A stretch of 64,000 nt of DNA from Citromicrobium sp. (GTDB lineage: Bacteria; Pseudomonadota; Alphaproteobacteria; Sphingomonadales; Sphingomonadaceae), in NCBI GenBank assembly GCA_002729695.1, contig PBYQ01000002.1, positions 41,170 to 105,169 of the forward strand, read 5' to 3'. Made by a program: the position numbers and the translations under genes. The notes below the pieces were generated by a model. That model searched no databases and was not told where the DNA came from. It saw only the letters and a program-made list of their open reading frames with translations. Positions 44,247-52,079 of the stretch are shown here, one piece after another (positions within the stretch are counted from its first letter, which is position 1; the number at the start of each line of letters is the position of its first letter).

Positions 44247-45188
44247 TCAGATCTCCTCGTATCCAAGCTTTTTCAGCCAGGGATTCATCAAATCGCGCAA
44301 CTTTTCAGACGCCTCCTCGCGCAGGATGCGCACCCCCTTGCCCGAGTTTGTTGCATCTACTGGAGCAAGAGATTTCTTCAGGTGCGGCAATGTGTGGGCA
44401 TCGTGCAAAGTCGCCTGTGGGGCATCGGCATTATCGCTATCGCGCGTCTTGGGTATACCGGTGAAAGCAAGGACTTTGTCCAAATGCACATCAGTTTCGG
44501 CGATAAGATCTTCGTAGCGAAGCAGCATCAGGCAATGTGCGTTTTTTTCCCGAAAACGTTCGAGTAAAATGTTGGATTCTATCCACCGATGCGCGGCGGC
44601 CTCATAGTCACCATAAATCCCGGCCTTTACATAAGATACGACGACATCGCACCCGTCGCGCTGCATGCCGATAAACTTCGCCCCAGGAAATACGGCCGAA
44701 ATCTCCGGAAGAAAAAAGGTATTGTAGGGAGTCTTGTCGCCCCAGAAAGCGCGATCGCACCCCTCTTCGTGCCCGAAGTGACGGTATAGACCATCAAGCA
44801 GACATTCGAGCGAGCGGCGATCAGTGCCCAGAGAGCGCTGTTCCAACGCAAACTTACGCAGGGAATCGATTCGGAAATGATAAAATTCCGGCTCGTATTC
44901 GAAACGTCCTGCGACGTACGAAACCAGGTCTTCCCATTCGCAGCTGCGGAGCTTTTGCGCGCCCTGGAGTGTCGGACCCAGGACATATGTCTCCGGTGGG
45001 ATATAGATGTCGCCATTTTCCATCAGCAATCGCCGGAGCAAGGTTGTGCCTGAGCGCCCGCTTCCAACGATGAAGACTGCGTTGGTCTCACCCGACGTCC
45101 GATTGACGCGAATTTTCGGTCGGGGTGCATACGCGCGCAGCTGTGCCGACCTTTTGGCAAAGGACCCAAGAAACCGATGTGAGGCCAC
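44247..45188 (-). CDS. sulfotransferase family protein
   Basis: A 313-residue PAPS-dependent sulfotransferase of a different subfamily from its neighbour. The phosphosulfate loop is VFIVGSGRSGTTLLRRLLME, and FIGMQRDGCDVVVSYVKAGI is the 3'-phosphate region. The start is a GTG at 45188 with AAGGA upstream. It ends one base before the second sulfotransferase ATG. Both genes are AT richer than the surrounding locus. PAPS-supplying genes are not in the window. Confidence 0.84.
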   Translation of the reverse strand: MASHRFLGSFAKRSAQLRAYAPRPKIRVNRTSGETNAVFIVGSGRSGTTLLRRLLMENGDIYIPPETYVLGPTLQGAQKLRSCEWEDLVSYVAGRFEYEPEFYHFRIDSLRKFALEQRSLGTDRRSLECLLDGLYRHFGHEEGCDRAFWGDKTPYNTFFLPEISAVFPGAKFIGMQRDGCDVVVSYVKAGIYGDYEAAAHRWIESNILLERFREKNAHCLMLLRYEDLIAETDVHLDKVLAFTGIPKTRDSDNADAPQATLHDAHTLPHLKKSLAPVDATNSGKGVRILREEASEKLRDLMNPWLKKLGYEEI

Positions 45189-45227
45189 GAATTCGTCCTT
45201 TCAGAGGATGGCGGGAAAGCCCGGAGC

Positions 45228-46757
45228 CTAGCCGGCTGAAGATTTTGGCAAGCGACTCTTCGCGGTCTTTTGTGCAGTCCGGGCCGACCAGTTCTCGAGC
45301 CCGATCAGACCCTTGATGGCCGCCCGCAAGTGATTCTGGTTCGCTATCATCTGCTTGCGGGCAAGAACAGAGAAGTGCTTGATCCTTAAAGCCAGGCTTC
45401 CGTCTTCGAACCTTATGGCGGCGAACTCGCTCGCGGCGAGCACCTCGCGAAAGCTGTCGATCGCCTCGGTCGACTGGCGCGCCCATTCTGGCAACGGCAC
45501 GGGATCTCCAAGCAGGAAGGCGCGCACGCGGCTTTCGAAAACCTCCTGACTGTGCTCCTTGACGACCAGTTGCCGGAGCGCTGCCGGGTCATACGGGAGC
45601 TGCCCCTCCTGGCGGAACGCAAGCAGGGTTTCCTGCAGGTGTTCGACATCCTCCGACATGACGCTGTCGGCGGCCGACCACCCTCGTGGGATATCCTTGA
45701 TGCCGAAGATCGGCAGGCCCGTAAGCGCGATCTCGCTCAGCACGGTGCCTCCGGTCAGGGGAAAGCTGTCGATATAGGCATCGATCCCGGGCAGCAGCGT
45801 TTCGATCTCGTCCCAACCCATTACCGGACGCCGATCGATCCGGGTGTCTTTCAGGCGATCGCCCCACCACCGTTCGAGGCCCGTCCGGCCGATGATGAGG
45901 TAACTGTCCGACAGATTACGCACGACCCAGACGGCGAAATCTGCGAAATTGTGGCGCATCGAAGGCTTCAGCTTCCCGCTGCGGCCGATCGTCAATAGAC
46001 GAAATTCTTCGCGCCTGTCGCTGGCTGGAGATCTTTCGGAGCCGCGCTCCGACTGTTCCACTTTAATCGGGATTCCGGCGAAGGATTGCGCCGTGAAGGT
46101 TCGTCCGCGCTGCGAAAGCTCGTAGCCGAAGCCGCTGACCTCGATGAGCTCGCGGGTACGGGCGGCGCCGAGCGAAAACGTGTGATCGGTATGGTTGCAG
46201 AAGATGATCCGCCGGCCCGCAGCAGCCATTCTCTGGGCAAGCAAGGCGGACACGATATCGTCGTTGGCGATGCACAGATAAAGCTCGCCCGATACGTCCA
46301 TCGAGAGAAGATCGTCCCAGCGATCGGGCACGAAAACCTCGACCCCCAGCGCTTCGACCTGTTGGCGGATGGTCTTCGATATGGTCGATGTGATGACCAC
46401 CGACGGTGGTCTTCCCGCGGCTGCCAACGCCTTGAGGAAGGCCAGCCCCCATTTCGAGTGCCCGCCCACATCGTGCAGCGCGGTTGCCACGAATGCCGCA
46501 CCCTCGAATCGGCTGCGCACCTCGTTTGATGAACAAAAACGTGCGTACAACGCCTCTTCGAGGGCGACATCCTCGAGCCAGGACGGAATGTTGGTCGTGC
46601 AATAGCGCGCATAGACTCCCGCCGCGCTCAGGGCATCCGCAGGTCTTTTCTGCGAAAGGCAGATGGCGCGCAGGCGCCGCGCCGTCGCCTCGATCCGGTC
46701 GCGATCGGGCCGCTTGTCCAGCGCCAGCACATCCTGCGGGGTTTGAGGGAGGGACAT
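45228..46757 (-). CDS. putative GT-B glycosyltransferase, poorly characterised
   Basis: A 509-residue protein I cannot name. Residues about 60-200 look like a Rossmann half (SKWGLAFLKALAAAGRPPSV). The segment IDSFPLTGGTVLSEIALTGL resembles the donor-binding loop of GT41/SPINDLY-like and related GT-B enzymes (a GG-T-x2-E pattern). The C-terminal 100 residues are helical and basic. The ATG at 46757 has GGGAG 8 bases upstream; another ATG at 46772 overlaps the flippase stop by one base. A glycosyltransferase role is inferred from the fold hints and the locus. Confidence 0.65.
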   Translation of the reverse strand: MSLPQTPQDVLALDKRPDRDRIEATARRLRAICLSQKRPADALSAAGVYARYCTTNIPSWLEDVALEEALYARFCSSNEVRSRFEGAAFVATALHDVGGHSKWGLAFLKALAAAGRPPSVVITSTISKTIRQQVEALGVEVFVPDRWDDLLSMDVSGELYLCIANDDIVSALLAQRMAAAGRRIIFCNHTDHTFSLGAARTRELIEVSGFGYELSQRGRTFTAQSFAGIPIKVEQSERGSERSPASDRREEFRLLTIGRSGKLKPSMRHNFADFAVWVVRNLSDSYLIIGRTGLERWWGDRLKDTRIDRRPVMGWDEIETLLPGIDAYIDSFPLTGGTVLSEIALTGLPIFGIKDIPRGWSAADSVMSEDVEHLQETLLAFRQEGQLPYDPAALRQLVVKEHSQEVFESRVRAFLLGDPVPLPEWARQSTEAIDSFREVLAASEFAAIRFEDGSLALRIKHFSVLARKQMIANQNHLRAAIKGLIGLENWSARTAQKTAKSRLPKSSAG

Positions 46758-46771
46758 CGCGTAAGCTCCCA

Positions 46772-48277
46772 TCAGCCGGCGTTACGGATCAGGAAGAGTG
46801 CGCGGATCTTGGCGAGAAGGGCCGGCTTGAGCGGCCACATTTCCACGCTGGCCGGGTGGGCCAGAATCGACCGTGCAAAAATGATCATGCTCACAACCCC
46901 GACGATTTGCGCGATGACCAGCGCATAGGTCGATATCGCGAAAATCGCGATACAAGTCAGCAGGATCAGCAGCACCCGGGCAAGCACTGGCCCACTGAGG
47001 GTGACGTTCAACGTGCGTCGCGCGTAAAGCAGAACGAACGCCGAATAAGCGGCGTACATCGCGATATAACCAACCCCCACTGCGACGAAGCCCAGCGTTT
47101 CGTAAAGCGTCGACGCGAGGACGGAAAATGTGATCCATCCTATCGCGTCGCCCACGAAAAACGTCCGGCCGTGACCGTTGGCGAGGATGGCATAGCCGAT
47201 CGGCCAGCTCACGAGTTTCAGCACGTCGCCCAGGACGAGAAGCTTGAACAGGTGCGCTGCCGGGCTGAACTCGCTCGAATACAGCAGCACGAAGATCAGT
47301 TCGGAAAAGGCGATGAAGATCACCAGAATCGGCGCGCTCAGCAAGGCGATCAGTTCGATCTGGTGGACTACCGCTTCCTGTACCGGTTCGCCCCGCGAGA
47401 TGATGCCCGAGAGCCGCGGATAGTATTCGGACGACATCGAACCGACCACCAGACCGATATAGATTACCCCGACCGACCAGGCTGCCTGGAAATAACCGAG
47501 CTCTTCGTCGCTACCGGATTGCTGGATCACGAGGCGGATGAGCAGCAGCCCACCGATCGGAAGCAGCCCGGTGATCATCACGAAGAACCCGAGCCGGCTG
47601 ATCTCTTTCCACAAGGGAAACGAGAATTTGGCCAGCGGTATCCGCAGCGCGTGGCGGACAGAATCCCGGCACAGATAGATCGAACACGCGAGCGAGAACA
47701 CCGCTGGGATGATCGACAGCAGCGGCACCGCGATGCCTGGATCCATCACCGCAACCGGGATCGACACCGCCGAGGCCGAAATGCCGGAAAGAAGCGTGAG
47801 CTGGGCAATCCGCTTGTGCCGTTTGCGACCGCGCAACAAAGCGCCGTGCGGTTGGCTGTTGATGGCCGCAAGGATGCCGACTGTCAGCACCACGATACCT
47901 GTGCCGGTGACACTTTCGGTCAGTTCGCCGAGGTCGAAAAACAGCATGATCGCAAGGAACACGGCTGCGGTGACGACCGATTGCAAGGCGGACGTGACGA
48001 TCAGATTGAAAAAGGTTTCGCTCTCCGCCTCGGTCGGCGGATCTCCCGGCGCGCCCTCCTCGATCGAGGCGATGGCGCGGGTGCCGCTGCTGTTCATTCC
48101 GACCGCACCGATCGACGCAAAGAGGTTGGTCACGTTCATGAACAGACCGATCAGGCCGACCCCTACCGGGCCCAGCAGCACGGCGACGAACTTCATCTTG
48201 ATCATCGTGAACAGCAGGTTGATCACCTGCGACCCACCCACGAAGAAAATCGCCCGGATTACCTCTCTGGCGGCCAT
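46772..48277 (-). CDS. Wzx-type oligosaccharide flippase
   Basis: A 501-residue membrane protein with about 12-14 hydrophobic helices. The N terminus (FFVGGSQVINLLFTMIKMKF) and the pattern of paired helices are typical of the MATE/MVF-type O-antigen translocases. It should move the lipid-linked repeat unit across the inner membrane to the polymerase. It is the only flippase candidate in the window. It lies 57 bases after the aminotransferase gene and one base from the next gene. Confidence 0.88.
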   Translation of the reverse strand: MAAREVIRAIFFVGGSQVINLLFTMIKMKFVAVLLGPVGVGLIGLFMNVTNLFASIGAVGMNSSGTRAIASIEEGAPGDPPTEAESETFFNLIVTSALQSVVTAAVFLAIMLFFDLGELTESVTGTGIVVLTVGILAAINSQPHGALLRGRKRHKRIAQLTLLSGISASAVSIPVAVMDPGIAVPLLSIIPAVFSLACSIYLCRDSVRHALRIPLAKFSFPLWKEISRLGFFVMITGLLPIGGLLLIRLVIQQSGSDEELGYFQAAWSVGVIYIGLVVGSMSSEYYPRLSGIISRGEPVQEAVVHQIELIALLSAPILVIFIAFSELIFVLLYSSEFSPAAHLFKLLVLGDVLKLVSWPIGYAILANGHGRTFFVGDAIGWITFSVLASTLYETLGFVAVGVGYIAMYAAYSAFVLLYARRTLNVTLSGPVLARVLLILLTCIAIFAISTYALVIAQIVGVVSMIIFARSILAHPASVEMWPLKPALLAKIRALFLIRNAG

Positions 48278-48334
48278 GTTGCGTCCGTATTCCGTTCGAT
48301 CGACGAGCCATGGCTGCGGGCCAGGCGGATGGGA

Positions 48335-49441
48335 TCAGGAAGTCTGCGCGGTCTCGCGGAGAACATCGATCACGTGCTGCGCGTCTTCCATGGCCAAGTG
48401 CGGCCCGATCGGCAAGCTCAGAACCTCTCCGGCAAGGGCCTCGGCCAGCGGCTGGCTGCCGGGCGCGATCCCCGCCTCGGCATAGGCTTGCTGCCGGTGG
48501 GGCGGGAGAGGGTAATGGATGAGCGTACCCACGCCCGCCTCGGTCAGCCGTTTCTGCGTCGCTTCGCGGTCCGCCGCGCGCACGACGAACAGGTGCCAGG
48601 CCGGTTCGGCCCAGTTGGGCACGAAGGGGAGGCCGATGCCGGATACCTGGCTCAGCTCTTGCCGATACACCGCTGCAATCCTGGCCCGCCGCTGCGTCCA
48701 TTCGTCAAGATGCGCGAGCTTCACGCCAAGCACGGCCGCCTGGATGGGATCGAGGCGCGAATTCGTGCCCTTCTCCTCGTTCACGTATTTTTCCCGGCTG
48801 CCGTAATTGCGCAGCACGCGGATCCGGTCTGCAATCGCGGGATCGTCGGTGGTGATCGCACCGCCGTCGCCCATCGCGCCAAGGTTCTTGCCGGGATAGA
48901 AGCTCCAGCACACGACATCGCCATGCGCGCCGATCCGCTTGCCCTTGTAACGCGCGCCATGCGATTGTGCGGCATCCTCTACCACACGCAGGCCGCGTTC
49001 CTCCGCAAGCCGCAGGATCGGATCGAGATCGGCTGGCTGCCCGTACAGGTGCACCGGCAGGATCGCCTTGGTGCGCGCGGTCAGCGCCGCCTCGATCCGC
49101 GCAGGGTCGATATTATGCGTTGCCGGGTCGGGCTCGACCGGCACGGGAACCGCGCCCACGTTGGATACGGCAAGCCAGGTCGCGATATAGGTGTTCGACG
49201 GGACGATGACTTCGTCACCCTCCCCGATGTCGAGCGCGCGCAGGGCCAGGGTCAGCGCGTCGAGCCCGTTGCCAAGCCCCACGCAATGCTGCGCTTCGCA
49301 AAATTGCGCCCACTGGCCCTCGAAGCTTTCCACTTCGGGACCGAGGATATACCAGCCGCTCTCGAGCACACGCGCGACCGCGGCGTCGATTTCGGGCTTC
49401 AGTTCGCGATAAGCCGCGCCAAGGTCGAGAAAGGGGATCAT
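48335..49441 (-). CDS. DegT/DnrJ/EryC1/StrS sugar aminotransferase (FdtB/QdtB-like)
   Basis: PLP-dependent aminotransferase of 368 residues acting on a nucleotide-linked keto sugar. The PLP lysine is Lys185 in [27 protein letters not shown] and [11 protein letters not shown] bind the cofactor. Its 5' end overlaps a ketoisomerase gene by 4 bases, and a GNAT gene follows upstream. This set matches the FdtA/FdtB/FdtC route to dTDP-3-acetamido-3,6-dideoxyhexose. The 3-amino position is inferred from that context. RmlA and RmlB, needed to make the substrate, are not in the window. Confidence 0.9.
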   Translation of the reverse strand: MIPFLDLGAAYRELKPEIDAAVARVLESGWYILGPEVESFEGQWAQFCEAQHCVGLGNGLDALTLALRALDIGEGDEVIVPSNTYIATWLAVSNVGAVPVPVEPDPATHNIDPARIEAALTARTKAILPVHLYGQPADLDPILRLAEERGLRVVEDAAQSHGARYKGKRIGAHGDVVCWSFYPGKNLGAMGDGGAITTDDPAIADRIRVLRNYGSREKYVNEEKGTNSRLDPIQAAVLGVKLAHLDEWTQRRARIAAVYRQELSQVSGIGLPFVPNWAEPAWHLFVVRAADREATQKRLTEAGVGTLIHYPLPPHRQQAYAEAGIAPGSQPLAEALAGEVLSLPIGPHLAMEDAQHVIDVLRETAQTS

Positions 49442-50184
49442 TGCTCCTGCGCCTCGACCTCGGCCAGAAACGTATCGTAATCGCGAATATAATCCTCGTT
49501 CTCGTAGGGCCGCGACGCGAACACCAGCAACACAGCGTCGCGCGAATAGCGATATTGGGTTCCCCAGATCATCGGCGGCATGTGGACGCCCACATCGGGC
49601 CGGTCCAGCGTAACTTCACAGCGATCGACACCATCGTCGAGCAGAACCCGGCATGATCCGTGGACACAGAGCAGGAATTGTTCGCAGCGCCGATGCGCAT
49701 GCTCGCCGCGCAGCTCGGTAGAGGGGACGTCGAAAATGGTAAAATACCGGGCCGGCTGAAACGGCAGTTCATCGGGCAGCTCGCCGACGGTCAGCGACCC
49801 TCGGGGATCGCCGATCTTGCGCATCAGATAAAGCGCGCCGCCCCCGACGGCCAGATCGATCCTGGTCGGCCTCGGGTGATCGAGATACTGGGCCAAATCG
49901 ACGTGATGGGTGGTCCGCTGAACCTGGTCCGACGAAGGACGGTAACCGACAACCTCAGCAGGGTTTCCTTCGAGGATGGCGTTCGGCGGGACGTCTCGCA
50001 GCGCAACGGCCCCCGCGCGCAGCCATGCGCCGCGGCCGATCGATACACCGGTGCCGATCACGCACGCCGGTTCCAAGATCGCGCCTGCGCCCACCGTGAT
50101 TCCGGCACCTGCAAAGATCGCACTCTCGGCGATCTGCGCACCTTCCTCAACGGTAACGCCCTCGCGTGTTACGGCCGCGGTCAT
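49438..50184 (-). CDS. WxcM/FdtA-like 3,4-ketoisomerase with N-terminal beta-helix domain
   Basis: A 248-residue fusion. Residues 1-85 are a short left-handed beta-helix ([20 protein letters not shown], then [10 protein letters not shown]). Residues about 95-240 are a cupin of the FdtA/QdtA/WxcM type with the active-site pair in [14 protein letters not shown] and [10 protein letters not shown]. The cupin should convert dTDP-4-keto-6-deoxyglucose to the 3-keto isomer. The layout is like bifunctional FdtD of Shewanella, but the beta-helix part is short and has no histidine in residues 1-90, so its acetyltransferase activity is doubtful. Coupled by 4-base overlaps on both sides. Confidence 0.86.
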   Translation of the reverse strand: MTAAVTREGVTVEEGAQIAESAIFAGAGITVGAGAILEPACVIGTGVSIGRGAWLRAGAVALRDVPPNAILEGNPAEVVGYRPSSDQVQRTTHHVDLAQYLDHPRPTRIDLAVGGGALYLMRKIGDPRGSLTVGELPDELPFQPARYFTIFDVPSTELRGEHAHRRCEQFLLCVHGSCRVLLDDGVDRCEVTLDRPDVGVHMPPMIWGTQYRYSRDAVLLVFASRPYENEDYIRDYDTFLAEVEAQEQ

Positions 50185-50759
50185 CGCTTCTCCTCCGTGC
50201 CTGTCGTCTCGAGAGTATCGAAAGCCGTCATGGCATCGGCAAACTGGGCTGCGCTGAAAGTGAAAAACAATTCCTTCTCGTCCCGCCGGACTTCGGTCAT
50301 CCCGAGACGGCGATAGAAGGCAATTGCGCGCTCGTTCGCGATGCGGACATCCACGTCGGCAATATCGAGGCCGAGCGTTTCGAAACCCACGCCGAACGAA
50401 AGCAGTGCGCTCTCGATCGCGGCCTTGGGCGGCTTGTCCTCATTGAGAATCCAGCTCCCCCAGGTGAAGCGCTGCTCGCCGATGTTGTAAAGCCGAACGG
50501 TGCCGCACGGCACGCCATCGGCGCGCTCGATCAGGTAATAGTATTCCGTGCCCGCCGCCTCCCGGGCCTTGTATCGTTCGATCCATGCCCGCTGGCCAGC
50601 GACCGAGCCGTCGACGGGAGACAGATGGGCATTCAGGCCGGGATCGACACGCAGCCCATGGATGAACGGGGCGTCGGACGGATCGACGAGGCGCAGGCGA
50701 ACGCGCGCACCTTCGATCCGTTCAATCGTGGAATTCATTGCTTTCATTGCGCCGATCAT
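50181..50759 (-). CDS. GNAT acetyltransferase of the amino-sugar cassette
   Basis: A 192-residue GNAT enzyme. Core segments: RLRLVDPSDAPFIHGLRVDP, GTVRLYNIGEQRFTWGSWIL and ANERAIAFYRRLGMTEVRRD. Since it is coupled to the ketoisomerase and aminotransferase genes, it most likely acetylates the 3-amino group of the nucleotide sugar. ATGs at 50759, 50747 and 50738 are all possible; none has a strong ribosome site. The 126 bases upstream separate it from the Wzc/Wza genes. Confidence 0.82.
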   Translation of the reverse strand: MIGAMKAMNSTIERIEGARVRLRLVDPSDAPFIHGLRVDPGLNAHLSPVDGSVAGQRAWIERYKAREAAGTEYYYLIERADGVPCGTVRLYNIGEQRFTWGSWILNEDKPPKAAIESALLSFGVGFETLGLDIADVDVRIANERAIAFYRRLGMTEVRRDEKELFFTFSAAQFADAMTAFDTLETTGTEEKR

Positions 50760-50885
50760 GGCCCCAATCGACGCGGCGAAATTGCCGGACAGGATTGCGC
50801 GGACGGGTTGCGTCGCCCTCCGCGTTCGATCGCGGGGGGTATAGATTGTGGCCCTTGGCGTGACAAGCGGCTGCCTCGGCCGCAG

Positions 50886-52064
50886 CTAGCGCAGCAGTTT
50901 GATGGCGGTAATCGGGCCTTCGATGGTGTCGCCGGTAGACCATGCGCGCCCCTCGATCGAAAGCACCAGGACGTCGCAACCTGCCGGTCGCGCTGGCACG
51001 GGCAGCACTACAGGTGAGGTGGTGAAATCCTTTGCGGACAGTTCGGGGCCGTCGCCCGCACATGTGAGCTTCGCCGACAGCGTATCCCTGTCTCCTGCAA
51101 TATCGATCGCATGTTCGATGCGCAGGGCGGTTACCTGGGATGGCAAGTCGAGCATGCGTGTGGCCAGCACGCCGCCACTGCCGGGCTGCACGCGGATCGC
51201 CAGGCCCCCTTCGCGCCGGGTTCGTGCGTAGGCATCGTAGCTGTCGGCCAGACCCCAGTCGAAAGGCGGGAATTGCGCCTTCCAGTCCAGCTGCTGCGCC
51301 TGTGCCGCGGTTTTGCCCGAGGGATCGAAGGCGCGGTAAAGCGCAATGGCTCCGCCGAAATTGCCCGCGCGGACCAGATTGACCACCAGCTCGCGATCGG
51401 TTTCGGGTGAAATATCGGCCTCGGGCGGCAAGGCAAGGCGCAGGCGCACAAGATTGTCGACCGCCTCTGCATCCCGCGACGCGCTGATCAGGAACGCATC
51501 GCTCCACGGGGCACCGCCGGCCATCAGCTTGCGCAGCTCCGGAATGGCTGCTTCCTGCCTGAGCGCCTGCACCAGGCCATTGCCGATCGTGCCGGTCGCC
51601 TCGGGGTTAACCCGCAGCAGCGCGTCGATGATCGGCAGCGTTGCGGCGTCGTCACCACGCGCAGACGCCTGGATCATCAACGCCGTCTGGAGCAGCGCCT
51701 CGCGCCGGCTGATATTGCTCGCTGCAGCTAGTATCCGCTCGCGCTGCTCGGGCGGGGCGTTCCAGGCGAGGATCGCAAGCGACAGCGGGCTGAGCAAGGA
51801 ACGGTCCAGTGCCTCGCGCGCGTAGGGCAAAGATTTGCTGACATCGACCGATGCGAAGCCCTGCTCCTGCGTGCCCACAGCCATATTGGCACGAGCAAGC
51901 TTCTCAAGCGGATATGGCGAGGATGACGAGGCCTTGGCCGCCGTGTCGGGGAGGACCCTGGCGACAGCATTGCCGAACGCCTGCTGGCCCGCTGCCACCG
52001 CCGAGAGCAGGCTTGCCACCACGATGGCCGTGGCGATCCAGGGGCGCATCGGTACCGTCAACAT
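50886..52064 (-). CDS. membrane-anchored protein of polysaccharide locus, unknown function
   Basis: A 392-residue protein with one N-terminal hydrophobic segment (WIATAIVVASLLSAVAAGQQ), anchor or signal. The middle (about 60-230) is Ala/Leu-rich and helical, like a TPR or Sel1-type solenoid; the C-terminal 130 residues look beta-rich (RIEHAIDIAGDRDTLSAKLT). No catalytic motif is visible. It begins 15 bases after the wzc stop, so it is probably an accessory protein of polymer export. I do not recognise the family. Confidence 0.7.
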   Translation of the reverse strand: MLTVPMRPWIATAIVVASLLSAVAAGQQAFGNAVARVLPDTAAKASSSSPYPLEKLARANMAVGTQEQGFASVDVSKSLPYAREALDRSLLSPLSLAILAWNAPPEQRERILAAASNISRREALLQTALMIQASARGDDAATLPIIDALLRVNPEATGTIGNGLVQALRQEAAIPELRKLMAGGAPWSDAFLISASRDAEAVDNLVRLRLALPPEADISPETDRELVVNLVRAGNFGGAIALYRAFDPSGKTAAQAQQLDWKAQFPPFDWGLADSYDAYARTRREGGLAIRVQPGSGGVLATRMLDLPSQVTALRIEHAIDIAGDRDTLSAKLTCAGDGPELSAKDFTTSPVVLPVPARPAGCDVLVLSIEGRAWSTGDTIEGPITAIKLLR

Positions 52065-52079
52065 CTGGCTCCGCCCCCC

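Noticed and set aside
46484..49480. Open frame of 998 codons on the plus strand opposite flippase and aminotransferase
   Set aside because: Antisense shadow of two well-supported genes, with no conserved motif.
49438..50184. Two separate genes, acetyltransferase and cupin
   Set aside because: One uninterrupted frame with a single supported start overlapping the GNAT stop; no internal start with a ribosome site was seen between the domains.
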